DNA of 64,000 nt from Aquimarina intermedia (GTDB taxonomy: Bacteria > Bacteroidota > Bacteroidia > Flavobacteriales > Flavobacteriaceae). The notes beneath the pieces were generated by a model that worked only from the letters and a program-made list of their open reading frames with translations, made no database searches and had not been told where the DNA came from. Positions 37,171 to 46,584 of this stretch are shown here, one piece after another; position 1 is the stretch's first letter; each line of letters starts with the position of its first letter. The DNA lies in contig NZ_VNHU01000001.1 in NCBI RefSeq assembly GCF_008124785.1, forward strand, positions 1-64,000. The letters run 5' to 3'. The position numbers were made by a program, and so were the translations under genes.

Positions 37171-37359
37171 ATGATAACATTAAGTATATTTTTAGGAATG
37201 ATTGGTCCATGGCAAATCGCATTGATCGTCATCATCGTACTTTTATTATTTGGAGGTAAGAAGATTCCGGAATTAATGAGAGGTTTAGGAAGTGGAATCA
37301 AAGAATTTAAAGATGCTTCAAAAGAAGAAGAGGATCCTAAAATCGATGAAAAAAAATAG
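37171..37359 (+). CDS. tatA: Sec-independent protein translocase subunit TatA/E
   Basis: This 62-aa protein has one N-terminal membrane helix ([18 protein letters not shown], about 11-28), the conserved hinge [14 protein letters not shown], an amphipathic helix (SGIKEFKDA), and an acidic-basic tail. Both layout and size are typical of TatA in Bacteroidota. It forms the pore part of the twin-arginine translocase in the inner membrane. It is a single plus-strand gene followed by a strong terminator. Confidence 0.95.
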   Translation: MITLSIFLGMIGPWQIALIVIIVLLLFGGKKIPELMRGLGSGIKEFKDASKEEEDPKIDEKK

Positions 37360-37380
37360 TGCATTTTTCAGCATACAAAA

Positions 37381-37412
37381 AAAATCCCAACAGTAATAGT
37401 TGGGATTTTTTT
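37381..37412. terminator. Bidirectional terminator between tatA and tex
   Basis: AATCCCAAC (37383-37391) pairs with GTTGGGATT (37399-37407) around a 7-base loop, with an A-run before and a T-run after. It can therefore end both tatA on the plus strand and the convergent tex gene, which stops at 37415. Confidence 0.9.
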
Positions 37413-37414
37413 GT

Positions 37415-39541
37415 TTAATCTACTAGAGACAATTGAATTCGTTTACGCGCTGTATCCACCTCAACTACGGTTACCATAAGTTGTTGATTTAATTGTACTA
37501 CAGCATTGACATCAGAGATGTATTCATTTGCAAGTTTAGAGATGTGAATCAAACCGCTCTCTTTAATACCAATATCCACAAAACATCCAAAATTCGTAAT
37601 ATTATTAACAATACCGGGTATTTTCATCCCTGTATGAACATCCTGGATTGTTTTAACCGTAGGATCAAATTCAAACACCGAAACTGTTTTGCGCGGATCT
37701 ACGCCTGGTTTTTGCAGCTCTTTTATGATATCATTTAAAGTTGGTAGCCCCACCTCATCAGTTATATACTTAGATATATTAATCTTTTGTATCGCTGCTG
37801 TATTACCAATCATTTCTTGAACGGTAAGACCTGCATCTTTTGCCATTTGTTTTACCAAAGCATAACGTTCCGGATGTACAGAGGAATTATCCAAAGGGTG
37901 TTTTGAATTCGTTATTCGCAAGAAGGCTGCTGCCTGCTCAAACGCTTTCCCTCCTAGCCTCGGAATTTTTTTTAATTCTTGTCTTGAATTTACTGCTCCG
38001 TTTTCGAATCGGTATGTTACTATATTTTCGGCCAATTTATCTCCGATGCCGGATACATAGCTCAGCAAAGGAGCACTGGCTGTATTCACGTTAATACCCA
38101 CCGTATTCACGCAGCTCATAACGACCGTATCCAATTCATTTTTTAATTTATTCTGATCCACATCATGCTGATACTGTCCGACGCCAATCGCTTTTGGATC
38201 AATCTTTACCAATTCTGCCAAAGGATCTGCCAATCGGCGACCTATAGAAACTGCACCCCGAACAGTTACATCATAATCTGGAAATTCTGATCTGGCAATT
38301 TTTGAGGCAGAATATACCGATGCACCACTTTCATTCACCATAAAGACTTGAACAGCGCGGTCAAATGGAATTTTTTTGATAAATGCTTCGGTCTCTCTTG
38401 CTGCCGTACCGTTACCAATAGCAATAGCCTCTATTTTATAAGCGTTCACCAATGATTTTATTTTCTTGATACTAAGCGTTGTATCTCGTTGTGGTGGGTG
38501 AGGGTAAATATTTTCATTGTGAAGTAAATCCCCTTTTTCATCCAGACAAACAACTTTGCATCCTGACTTAAAACCAGGATCTAAGGCTAAAATTCGTTTT
38601 TGTCCCAAAGGAGAAGCAAGCAGCAATTGTTTTAAGTTTTGTGCAAAAACATGGATCGCATCATTGTCAGCTTTTTCTTTAGCCTGCCCCAAGACTTCGG
38701 TAGCCATTGCAGGTGCAAGTAAGCGTTTATAGGCATCGCTACTTGCAATAAAGATATGATCTGTACATGCTTCAATGTTCGTTTTGATGCAATGACGATC
38801 TATAGCGTCTAAAGCATCACTTTCTGGCACTGTTATTTTAACGCGAACTATTTTTTCTTTTTCTGCCCTTAAGATTGCTAATAAACGGTGGGAAGGACAC
38901 TTATGTAAAGGTTCTTCCCACTCAAAATATTGCTTATATTTTTGCGCTTCTTCGAGCTCTTTTTTACTTTTTATGACTGTAGCTGAAATAACAGCTTTTC
39001 GCTGATAAAGTCTGCGTAACGTACTGCGTATTCTCTCATCTTCATTGATCCATTCTGCGAGAATGTCTCTTGCACCCTGCAAGGCATCTTCGACAGTAGT
39101 AACCGTATCAGTAGTAAATTGCTGCGCTTTAAACTCAACTTCTTCTTCTACTTGTTTAAATATCAGATGCGCTAACGGTTCCAGACCGTTTTCTCTGGCT
39201 ACGTCTGCTTTAGTTTTACGTTTCTTTTTATACGGAAGATACAAGTCTTCAAGAACGAGCAACGAATCTGCATTTTTAATTTTGACCTCAAGCGCTGTGG
39301 TAAGTGCCCCTTGCTCTTTTATGGTTGACAATATGCTTTCTTTACGCTTTTCTAAGGCTTCAAAAGCTGCTTTATATTTTACAATATCGGCGAGAATAAC
39401 CTCGTCTAGATTACCTGTCATTTCTTTTCTATACCGAGCAATAAAAGGAATGGTGGCTCCTTCATCAAGGAGTTGTATGGTTTTGACCAGTTGATTTTCG
39501 GATACCGACAGTTCCTTTTTAATAAAAGAAAATACGTTCAT
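37415..39541 (-). CDS. tex: Tex-family RNA-binding transcription accessory protein
   Basis: This 708-aa protein shows the full Tex architecture: a helical N-terminal domain (ATIPFIARYRKEMTGNLDE at about 30-48), a YqgF/RNase H-like domain (RILALDPGFKSGCKVVCLD), a helix-hairpin-helix region (YVSGIGDKLAENIVTYR, then KIPRLGGKAFEQAAAFLRI), and a C-terminal S1 domain (GMKIPGIVNNITNFGCFVDI to RKRIQLSLVD). Tex binds nucleic acid and influences transcription and RNA handling. It is monocistronic here as far as I can see. Confidence 0.95.
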   Translation of the reverse strand: MNVFSFIKKELSVSENQLVKTIQLLDEGATIPFIARYRKEMTGNLDEVILADIVKYKAAFEALEKRKESILSTIKEQGALTTALEVKIKNADSLLVLEDLYLPYKKKRKTKADVARENGLEPLAHLIFKQVEEEVEFKAQQFTTDTVTTVEDALQGARDILAEWINEDERIRSTLRRLYQRKAVISATVIKSKKELEEAQKYKQYFEWEEPLHKCPSHRLLAILRAEKEKIVRVKITVPESDALDAIDRHCIKTNIEACTDHIFIASSDAYKRLLAPAMATEVLGQAKEKADNDAIHVFAQNLKQLLLASPLGQKRILALDPGFKSGCKVVCLDEKGDLLHNENIYPHPPQRDTTLSIKKIKSLVNAYKIEAIAIGNGTAARETEAFIKKIPFDRAVQVFMVNESGASVYSASKIARSEFPDYDVTVRGAVSIGRRLADPLAELVKIDPKAIGVGQYQHDVDQNKLKNELDTVVMSCVNTVGINVNTASAPLLSYVSGIGDKLAENIVTYRFENGAVNSRQELKKIPRLGGKAFEQAAAFLRITNSKHPLDNSSVHPERYALVKQMAKDAGLTVQEMIGNTAAIQKINISKYITDEVGLPTLNDIIKELQKPGVDPRKTVSVFEFDPTVKTIQDVHTGMKIPGIVNNITNFGCFVDIGIKESGLIHISKLANEYISDVNAVVQLNQQLMVTVVEVDTARKRIQLSLVD

Positions 39542-39578
39542 TACATTATTTTGAGGTTAGCTTTTTTGAAATGGTGTA

Positions 39579-40565
39579 TTACTGAATTTTTATCGATTTC
39601 ATGATGGCTTCCAGTTCGAACATCTTGTCACGTTTACGAACCGACGGTGCAAAAACGAATCCTTCTAAAACCAATGTTCTATCATTGGCTTCATCTTCGA
39701 TAATGTAGTTTACAAACGGTCCGGACATGAAACGGTCTTTGATTTCCCAAATACCTTTAGTTTCTAGAGCGAATTTACCATCCAAGGTGTTTTCAAACAG
39801 GTAAGGAGCATACGCCTTTTCTGTAATAAACTTTCCTGTAGCTGAGGTAGGAATGTTTAGAGCTCCAATAGAATCCCGCATCTTTATAATTTGAGAAACT
39901 GTGGTTGAATCTCTTGTAATAGCTTTTGCAGGCAACTCATACACCATAAGATTCATGCTCCCTTGTGGGATGTCCTTACGTATCCACATAAATTTATCTT
40001 CATCTTTTGCTATGCGATATGCAGAGGGAACTTTCATGGTTATCCCAAAATTATTTTTTAGCTGAGGGATTTTCTCAAGGGATTTTTTAATACGTTTTTG
40101 TTTTTCAACAGTCTCTACCTTTTTATAATCACTCACAATCTTGTCCACATTTTGACGAATCAGATTGACAATTTCTTCATCCGTAGTTCCGCTTATAACA
40201 GCGCCAACCTGCGGAGTGGCAAATTTGTTTTTTAGAATATTAATGCCATTTGTTGCCGTTTTCTCAATCTTCAAAAACGTTCGGTTCTTTCTTGCCATCC
40301 CGGAAAAAGCAACGGGTGGCATCTGTCGCATAGAAAATAAAGGTTCCTCCTGAGGTAATCCGGGAACTTCTGCACCAAAATATTTGCGTATAGAATCTCC
40401 AACGGCTCCTTTCCACAATTCATTATCCACAATTACCGAAAGTTCGTTGATGCGTCCAACCGAATGTGCCATTGCATCCTGACTGGTTGCTTTTGTTTTA
40501 CTTTTTGACTCTGAACAACTGTAAAGCACGACAAGGCTCAACAGGGCTAACATTAAATTTCTCAT
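39579..40565 (-). CDS. DUF4837 family lipoprotein
   Basis: This 328-aa protein begins with a lipoprotein signal peptide and lipobox (LVVLYSCSES, Cys at 17), so it should be a lipidated envelope protein. The remainder matches what I know as the DUF4837 family of Bacteroidota, including INELSVIVDNELWKGAVGD near the N-terminus and FVNYIIEDEANDRTLVLEGF near the end. The function is unknown. It follows the lytic transglycosylase gene by 16 bp and is probably co-transcribed with it, which hints at an envelope role. Confidence 0.85.
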   Translation of the reverse strand: MRNLMLALLSLVVLYSCSESKSKTKATSQDAMAHSVGRINELSVIVDNELWKGAVGDSIRKYFGAEVPGLPQEEPLFSMRQMPPVAFSGMARKNRTFLKIEKTATNGINILKNKFATPQVGAVISGTTDEEIVNLIRQNVDKIVSDYKKVETVEKQKRIKKSLEKIPQLKNNFGITMKVPSAYRIAKDEDKFMWIRKDIPQGSMNLMVYELPAKAITRDSTTVSQIIKMRDSIGALNIPTSATGKFITEKAYAPYLFENTLDGKFALETKGIWEIKDRFMSGPFVNYIIEDEANDRTLVLEGFVFAPSVRKRDKMFELEAIMKSIKIQ

Positions 40566-40581
40566 GAAGGTTTACTTAGTG

Positions 40582-42216
40582 TTATGATTTTGAAAGCTTG
40601 AGTTTCATACCCGGCTTTATTCCAGTACCACTAATATCGTTCCAATTTTTAAGATTTTCTATAGTAACCCCTTTAAATTTTTGAGAGATGCTCCATAAAG
40701 TGTCCCCAGCCTGCACGGTATATTGTTTTGTTGACGTGCTTACGACAGTCGGTTTTTTTGAGGTTGCTGTTCTCGTAACTACGGGTTTTCTTGGGTAAAT
40801 AGTTAAACGTTGCCCGATGCGCAGATTATTTGAGCGCATGCGATTCCATTTCTTAATCTGGCTAACTCGTACTCCGTATTTCCTGGCAATCCTACCCAGA
40901 TAATCTCCGCTACGAACACGATAGCGGATTCGGTCATTTGCTTCAAAAAACTTCGGTAATGGTTTCTCTCGCTGATCAAATTCGGCTTTAGCGATTGTGT
41001 ATAATTGCGTTTCATTAGCCACAAAATCTCCTACTTTATCCAAAGGTAATCTCAACACATAGTTCTCATCTTTTATAAAAGGTATAATATCGAGTTTATA
41101 AGAAGGGTTTAAGAACTGTAGCTCTTCGATATCGATATTCATTTTTTCTGACACCTGCTCCAAAGTGATCATTTGCTTAACTTTGATTGTATCTGTTTCA
41201 AAATATGCAAATTTTGGCCTTTTGGGTTGGAATCCATGCTTATCGGCATACTCAAAAATATACATAGTGGCCAAAAATGCAGGTAAATATCCCGCGGTCT
41301 CTCTAGGTAAATTATGGCGAATGTTCCAGTAATTTGTATACCCGCCACTACGTCGTATGGCTTTTGTAACATTTCCTGGCCCGGAATTGTAGGATGCCAA
41401 GGCTAAATCCCAATCTCCAAAGACACGATACAGACTTGCTAGATATTTACAAGCTGCTTTAGTCGCCATTAAAGGATCCATACGCTCATCTACATAGGAA
41501 CTCACTTCTAAACCGAACATCTTACCGGTACCATACATAAACTGCCACAATCCTGTAGCACCAACACGGGACTTTGCTCTTGGTTTTAGCGCTGATTCGA
41601 CAATAGCTAAGTACTTAATTTCTAAAGGAATATCATAATTATCTAATTCTTGCTCGAATAGTGGAAAGTAAAACTCGCTAAGCGCCATCAATCGATCAAG
41701 GTGTTCGTGACGATTTTTAAGATAGCTCTTTATCACACTCTCCAACGATGGATTGTATTCTACATTAAATGGGGTTCTGGCATTGAGCTCTGCCAATCTT
41801 GCTTTTAACGTATCGGTAGGCAAATCCACAAACTCTACAGGTTTGTAGTCCAGCGTGGTAACCGATTTGTATAAGCTGTCAAATAAATCAGAATTGTAAA
41901 GTTCTTGTTTCCAAATCGAATCCAGCTCAGCCAGTTTGGGGTGATCTCTGGCGACATCTATGACACTATCTTTGATACTTGTTAAGGTAATTGTAGTCGT
42001 TTCATGTTGAACCGTTTTTTTTACGATACTTAACGTATCTACAACTTGTACAGTATCTTTAGTGATTTGACCGATACTTATAGCTTGTTCGGTTTGTTTT
42101 GACTTCTTCTTGTTGCGCTTAGAAGCTCGTGTTTCTTTTTCTTGGGCTGATCCATGGACAACCATAATTAAAAGAAATACACGTATACTTACTCTAAAAA
42201 AACGACTCATTTTCAT
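40582..42216 (-). CDS. LysM-containing lytic transglycosylase (MltD-like)
   Basis: This 544-aa exported protein has a signal peptide ending about residue 25 (VVHGSAQ). A Lys-rich linker follows, then an SLT domain at about 195-320 with the catalytic Glu207 in AIVESALKP, and with VGATGLWQFM and ALASYNSGPGNVTKA. Two LysM domains lie at about 430-475 (RYRVRSGDYLGRIARKYGV) and 498-541 (YTVQAGDTLWSISQKF). It would cleave peptidoglycan glycan strands while bound through LysM. A second Met two codons in is an equally good start. Confidence 0.93.
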   Translation of the reverse strand: MKMSRFFRVSIRVFLLIMVVHGSAQEKETRASKRNKKKSKQTEQAISIGQITKDTVQVVDTLSIVKKTVQHETTTITLTSIKDSVIDVARDHPKLAELDSIWKQELYNSDLFDSLYKSVTTLDYKPVEFVDLPTDTLKARLAELNARTPFNVEYNPSLESVIKSYLKNRHEHLDRLMALSEFYFPLFEQELDNYDIPLEIKYLAIVESALKPRAKSRVGATGLWQFMYGTGKMFGLEVSSYVDERMDPLMATKAACKYLASLYRVFGDWDLALASYNSGPGNVTKAIRRSGGYTNYWNIRHNLPRETAGYLPAFLATMYIFEYADKHGFQPKRPKFAYFETDTIKVKQMITLEQVSEKMNIDIEELQFLNPSYKLDIIPFIKDENYVLRLPLDKVGDFVANETQLYTIAKAEFDQREKPLPKFFEANDRIRYRVRSGDYLGRIARKYGVRVSQIKKWNRMRSNNLRIGQRLTIYPRKPVVTRTATSKKPTVVSTSTKQYTVQAGDTLWSISQKFKGVTIENLKNWNDISGTGIKPGMKLKLSKS

Positions 42217-42330
42217 ACTACATTTGGAAATTTGGTGTGATATTTTACGTTACTATACAGCTAGTAACTGCATAAGTGCTAAAATCGTATATTTTTTCCA
42301 AAAACAAAAAAATCCACTAGTTAAAAACCA

Positions 42331-42360
42331 AAAAAAACCAGTTTAAACAACTGGTTTTTA
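42331..42360 (-). terminator. Terminator downstream of pgk
   Basis: AAAAACCAGTT (42333-42343) pairs with AACTGGTTTTT (42349-42359) around a 5-base loop. On the minus strand the stem is followed by a T-run, as expected for ending pgk (stop at 42408) before the transglycosylase gene. Confidence 0.85.
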
Positions 42361-42407
42361 ACTAATTCTATTTTTAATAGGTCTTTTCTTACGTTTAGAG
42401 CGGCTTT

Positions 42408-43595
42408 CTATTCTTCCATAGCTGCGATACCTGGCAGTGTTTTGCCTTCCAAGCTTTCTAACATAGCACCACCTCCAGTCGAGACATAACTTACCTCATC
42501 ATCAAGTTCAAACTGTTTAACAGCAGCGACAGAATCTCCCCCTCCAACTAAAGAAAATGCTCCTTGCTCAGTTGCCTTAGCTATAGATTTTCCCAAAGCT
42601 ATTGTTCCTTCTGCAAAATTTTCCATTTCAAAAACCCCCAAAGGTCCGTTCCAAAGGATCGTTTTGGATTTCATAAGTACGTCATGAAATATTTTGATGG
42701 TTTCGGGACCTACATCTAATCCTTGCCATCCATCCGGAATTTTATCTACTGCCACTACCTGCGTTTCTGCATCATTGCTAAAAGCATTTGCACCGAGAAC
42801 ATCAACCGGCAAGTGTACCTCAACACCCTTTGCTTCAGCTTTTTTAAGTATTGACAGTGCTAACTCTTGCTTATCGTCTTCACAAATAGAATCTCCGATG
42901 GCTCCTCCCTGAGCTTTGATAAAAGTATAGGTCATTCCCCCACCAATAATCAGGTGGTCAATTTTATCAAGGATGTTTTCTATGATGGTTATTTTTGATG
43001 ATACCTTAGATCCTCCCAAAACAGCAGTGACAGGTTTTTCCCCTGTTTTCAAAACCTTTTCGATACTCTCTATTTCTTTTGCCAATAGGTTCCCAAAACA
43101 CTTCTTATTCGGAAAAAATTCTGCAATAATTGCGGTTGATGCATGTGCACGGTGTGCGGTTCCAAACGCATCATTAACGTATATATCTCCCATTTTGGAC
43201 AATTGTTCAGCAAACTTTCTGTCCCCTTCGGTTTCTTCTTTATGAAATCTTAAATTTTCTAATAACAACACTTCTCCAGGTTCCAAATCAGCAACCATTT
43301 TTTCAGCGTCTTCGCCTATACAGTTTTCAGAAAATTTTACCTGTACACCGATGCTATCAGATACCTTATCAGCAATATGTTTTAAGGAATATTCTTCCTG
43401 AACTCCTTTAGGTCTACCTAAATGAGACATTAAAACAGCGCTCCCGCCATCTTCCAAAACTTTAATAATAGTAGGTTTTGCTGCCTCTATTCTAGTGGCA
43501 TCTGTTACCTCTTTATTTTCATTTAAAGGAACGTTGAAATCTACACGGATTAGTGCTTTTTTATTCTCAAAATTAAAGTCTTGTATCGTTTTCAT
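42408..43595 (-). CDS. pgk: Phosphoglycerate kinase
   Basis: This 395-aa glycolytic enzyme transfers phosphate from 1,3-bisphosphoglycerate to ADP. Motifs are [20 protein letters not shown] (17-36), [52 protein letters not shown] and the C-terminal [10 protein letters not shown] with STGGGAMLE. The length is standard. It is divergent from holB and ends at a clear terminator. Confidence 0.97.
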   Translation of the reverse strand: MKTIQDFNFENKKALIRVDFNVPLNENKEVTDATRIEAAKPTIIKVLEDGGSAVLMSHLGRPKGVQEEYSLKHIADKVSDSIGVQVKFSENCIGEDAEKMVADLEPGEVLLLENLRFHKEETEGDRKFAEQLSKMGDIYVNDAFGTAHRAHASTAIIAEFFPNKKCFGNLLAKEIESIEKVLKTGEKPVTAVLGGSKVSSKITIIENILDKIDHLIIGGGMTYTFIKAQGGAIGDSICEDDKQELALSILKKAEAKGVEVHLPVDVLGANAFSNDAETQVVAVDKIPDGWQGLDVGPETIKIFHDVLMKSKTILWNGPLGVFEMENFAEGTIALGKSIAKATEQGAFSLVGGGDSVAAVKQFELDDEVSYVSTGGGAMLESLEGKTLPGIAAMEE

Positions 43596-43763
43596 TGTAC
43601 GGTGGTTATTTGCAAACGAAAATAAAGGGATTAATCTAAAAAGTTATTAAAGAATTCAAAAAATTTACAGCAATCTTTTGCTGATTCACCAGCATCAGAT
43701 AATTAGCTTACATAATTTCTTGCTTGATTGACAAGGAGCCAGTAATAATAAATATATTTGCTC

Positions 43764-44918
43764 ATGCGATTTTCTGAAATTCTAGGTTTAAGTCATATAA
43801 AGAATTACTTAACAACGAGTGTAGATCGAGGAAGAATTCCTCATGCTCAACTATTTGTCGGTGCTAACGGCAGTGGCACATTGCCCATGGCTATTGCCTA
43901 TGCACAATATATTTTATGTGGGAATACTGATGGGGAAAACGGCGGTGCCAATAAAGCGTGCAATATAAAATTTGATCATTTGGCACACCCTGATTTACAT
44001 TTTGCGTATCCGGTGGCTACAAATCAAAAAGTAAAAAAACATCCAACTGCCGATCAGTTTGCCGAAGAGTGGCGGGATTTTGTGTCTAAAACTCCCTACG
44101 GAAGTATTTTTGACTGGTACGTTTCTTTGGGTATCGAAAATAAGCAGGGACAAATTGGAGTTGATGAAGCCTTACAGGTTGTCAAAAAGCTCTCCTTAAA
44201 AAGTTATGAAGGCGGATATAAAGTGATGCTTATCTGGATGGCAGATAAAATGAACAATGCTGCTTCAAATAAGTTATTGAAGTTAATTGAAGAGCCTCCT
44301 GAGAAAACTATCTTCATTCTGATTACAGAAAATGAAGAGCAACTTTTGCAAACTATCCGTTCCCGTTGTCAAGTGGTACATTTTCCTGCATTGGGAGAAG
44401 AGGTGATTAAGGAAGCTTTACTTTCCTTATCTGAAGCCGGGGAAAACGAAATAACGAAAATCGCACATCAGGCTGAGGGCGATTATAATAAAGCGATTCA
44501 CTTATTGCATCACGATGGCGGGGATGATCAGTTTGAAGAATGGTTCATTCAATGGATTCGAACTGCTTTTAGAGCAAAAGGAAATAAATCTGCTGTCAAT
44601 GATCTGATAGTTTGGAGTGAATCTATCGCCGGAGCAGGGAGAGAAACTCAAAAGAAGTTTTTGAAGTATTGTATTGATTTCTTCAGACAGGCGATGCTAC
44701 TTAATTATGGCGCTCAGGAGCTGGTGTTTCTGGAACCCAATACGCCCGGTTTTGATCTTGCAAAGTTTGCTCCTTTTGTACATGGTGCCAATATTATGGA
44801 TATTACTAACGAACTGCAAGATGCTATGTTTCATATAGAGCGTAATGGAAATGCCAAAATTATATTAACCGATCTGTCCATACAGCTCACACGTTTGCTT
44901 CATCGCAAATCTCAATAA
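43764..44918 (+). CDS. holB: DNA polymerase III subunit delta' (HolB)
   Basis: Starting at ATG 43764 (MRFSEILGLSHIKNYL) the protein has 384 aa. The N-terminal AAA-like domain begins GRIPHAQLFVGANGSGTLPM. The Walker A Lys is missing, as expected for the ATPase-inactive delta' clamp-loader subunit. YKVMLIWMADKMNNAASNKL, LLKLIEEPPEKTIFILIT and TIRSRCQVVHF are typical of delta'. An in-frame TTG two codons upstream (43758) is a less likely start. It is probably co-transcribed with the next gene, 14 bp downstream. Confidence 0.9.
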   Translation: MRFSEILGLSHIKNYLTTSVDRGRIPHAQLFVGANGSGTLPMAIAYAQYILCGNTDGENGGANKACNIKFDHLAHPDLHFAYPVATNQKVKKHPTADQFAEEWRDFVSKTPYGSIFDWYVSLGIENKQGQIGVDEALQVVKKLSLKSYEGGYKVMLIWMADKMNNAASNKLLKLIEEPPEKTIFILITENEEQLLQTIRSRCQVVHFPALGEEVIKEALLSLSEAGENEITKIAHQAEGDYNKAIHLLHHDGGDDQFEEWFIQWIRTAFRAKGNKSAVNDLIVWSESIAGAGRETQKKFLKYCIDFFRQAMLLNYGAQELVFLEPNTPGFDLAKFAPFVHGANIMDITNELQDAMFHIERNGNAKIILTDLSIQLTRLLHRKSQ

Positions 44919-44932
44919 TAATCCATATCCTA

Positions 44933-45331
44933 ATGAAAAATTTTCTTACTCACCTTGTGCCTATAACTATTCTGGCATTTTTGTTTATAACCTTTTTACA
45001 ATCTGCGTTAGACAAAGTCTTCGATTTTAAAGGTAACACGGTTTGGCTGAAGCAACATTTTGAAAATACCATACTTGCAAAACAGGTTCCTATTTTATTA
45101 GGTATTGTTTTAGTCTTAGAATTTATCGCAGCTTTAGGTTGTATCCTGGGTGTTACTTTTTTGATATATTCCGGAGAGACGTATGTGGCGACGTTCGCTA
45201 TGTTTATCTCTTGTATTACCCTGCTTGCCCTTTTATTTGGTCAACGGGTGGCAAAAGATTATCCGGGTGCCTTAACCATTACCTGCTATTTCTTGGTAGC
45301 CATTTTCGGTTTGTATGTGGTAAACGCCTAG
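44933..45331 (+). CDS. DoxX-like small membrane protein
   Basis: This 132-aa protein has four hydrophobic helices and the layout of DoxX-family proteins (LQSALDKVFDF near the first helix, then ILLGIVLVLEFIAALGCILG). The biochemical role is unclear. It starts 14 bp after holB on the same strand. Confidence 0.65.
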   Translation: MKNFLTHLVPITILAFLFITFLQSALDKVFDFKGNTVWLKQHFENTILAKQVPILLGIVLVLEFIAALGCILGVTFLIYSGETYVATFAMFISCITLLALLFGQRVAKDYPGALTITCYFLVAIFGLYVVNA

Positions 45332-45349
45332 TGATGCATTAGTCTAAAG

Positions 45350-45445
45350 TGTTTTACTCGACTGGTCAACTGCGCTCGAACCACAGGAATCCAGAGGCCA
45401 GTTTGATTAGTATCATTAAGAGATTTCGATTCCGCTCGACCTTAC
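45350..45445. repeat. Degenerate intergenic repeat pair (CGCTCGA-type)
   Basis: TCAACTGCGCTCGAACC (near 45366-45382) and TCGATTCCGCTCGACC (near 45428-45443) are similar direct repeats in the non-coding gap between a plus- and a minus-strand gene. Similar 'CGACTGCGCTCG' intergenic repeats are, to my knowledge, common in flavobacterial genomes. Function is unknown. Confidence 0.35.
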
Positions 45446-45480
45446 CGGATATAAAAGTATTTTCTTACACTATCATTCAA

Positions 45481-45512
45481 AAAATAAACCCTTTGCTGTA
45501 CAGCAAAGGGTT
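45481..45512 (-). terminator. Terminator downstream of the sprF-like gene (26-bp palindrome)
   Basis: A perfect palindrome at 45487-45512 (AACCCTTTGCTG / CAGCAAAGGGTT with TA at the centre) is followed on the minus strand by TATTTTTTG. It lies 27 bp beyond the stop of the minus-strand gene at 45539, so it ends the sprB-sprF unit. Confidence 0.85.
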
Positions 45513-45538
45513 CAAAATTTAAGTTGTGGTTAATAGAT

Positions 45539-46495
45539 TTAATAGGTACATCCACATTTACTTTGACGACATCCAAAATCAAACCCTAACGTGATCATAT
45601 GAGACCCTGCTGCCGTACTTGGCTGTAAAACCTCATTTACGTTAATTTGATACGCATAGGCTACATAGAAATTAAATTTCTTTATTCCCACCATGGGAGA
45701 AACCGAAAGTGGCTTAAAACTCTGATCTACGAGCGAACGGATACTTAATCCGGCCCAATAGTAATCTGTATCGTGCATTTTTCGCACTTTGAGATTTAAA
45801 TCAGCTGTACTACGTCCATCTCCTGCAAAATTCTGGTATAACACCGAAGGTTCGATCTCTATATTACTAAATCGGTGAAAAAATGTATACCCGGTATACA
45901 TATAATAATTCTGTATCGTAGAAGGTTCTGTAGGATTAAAATCATCTATTTCCTTCTGTAACAAGTTTACCGCATTACCGCTAAAGAAAAATCGACCAAA
46001 ACGATATAAGAAACCGATATCAAAGTTGGAATTATTTACGGTTACATCCGGTAGATTCGGATTCATAGGTTCATCCGGGTTTCCATTATTGAATTCGTTG
46101 GCATCAATACCAAACTGGGTAAACTTATAACTTAACCCAAAAGAAAGATACATATTATCATATTCACTCAGCGTCAAGTGATGTGCAAAAGAAAGTTGTA
46201 CTCCTTTTTGCGTTGTAAACCCATTTTGGTCATTAAATAAAATGGCACCAATACCTGAGCGGTCTGAGATTCTTCCATCAAAAGATAAGGACTGTGTGCC
46301 CGGAGAATCCTCGATACTCACCCATTGCTCAAAACCAGAGGCGCGCACCTGCCAGCAATCTCCTATCCCCGCGTAGGCAGAGGATATAAGATATGGATTA
46401 TCGGCAAGGTATTGATTCTGCACTGGTGCTGAAAATTCTTGTGCGTAGGATAAACATCCCAGAAACAACCCTATTATTAAACTACATTTTTTCAT
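45539..46495 (-). CDS. sprF: PorP/SprF family type IX secretion outer-membrane protein
   Basis: This 318-aa protein has a signal peptide (residues 1-18, ending LSYAQ). The family's start (QNQYLADNPYLISSAYAGIG) follows, then DRSGIGAILFNDQNGFTTQKG, a beta-rich membrane-protein body, and a C-terminal strand region (HMITLGFDFGCRQSKCGCTY). In Flavobacterium johnsoniae sprF lies directly downstream of sprB and is needed for SprB to reach the cell surface through T9SS. Here it likewise follows the giant adhesin gene by 89 bp and ends at a terminator. The sprF symbol is by synteny and family. Several PorP/SprF paralogues usually exist per genome. Confidence 0.85.
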   Translation of the reverse strand: MKKCSLIIGLFLGCLSYAQEFSAPVQNQYLADNPYLISSAYAGIGDCWQVRASGFEQWVSIEDSPGTQSLSFDGRISDRSGIGAILFNDQNGFTTQKGVQLSFAHHLTLSEYDNMYLSFGLSYKFTQFGIDANEFNNGNPDEPMNPNLPDVTVNNSNFDIGFLYRFGRFFFSGNAVNLLQKEIDDFNPTEPSTIQNYYMYTGYTFFHRFSNIEIEPSVLYQNFAGDGRSTADLNLKVRKMHDTDYYWAGLSIRSLVDQSFKPLSVSPMVGIKKFNFYVAYAYQINVNEVLQPSTAAGSHMITLGFDFGCRQSKCGCTY

Positions 46496-46584
46496 CTACA
46501 CTTAAAATTATTGACCGATGGGGGCTTTACACAACAATCGGTTGTATGATCAATTCTTTTTCTAACGTTTTATTTTACTTCATA

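Noticed and set aside
39045..39494. Plus-strand 149-codon open frame inside tex
   Set aside because: It is the reverse frame of a well-supported Tex coding region and has no recognisable protein features.
43753..43760. TATATTTG matching the -7 promoter box before holB
   Set aside because: It lies only three bases from the ATG, so it would give a leaderless transcript or start inside the gene; probably a chance match in AT-rich DNA.
46514..46542. ACCGAT/ATCGGT inverted repeat between the adhesin and sprF genes as a terminator
   Set aside because: The stem is only six bases with a 17-base loop and no T-run, and the two genes are expected to be co-transcribed.
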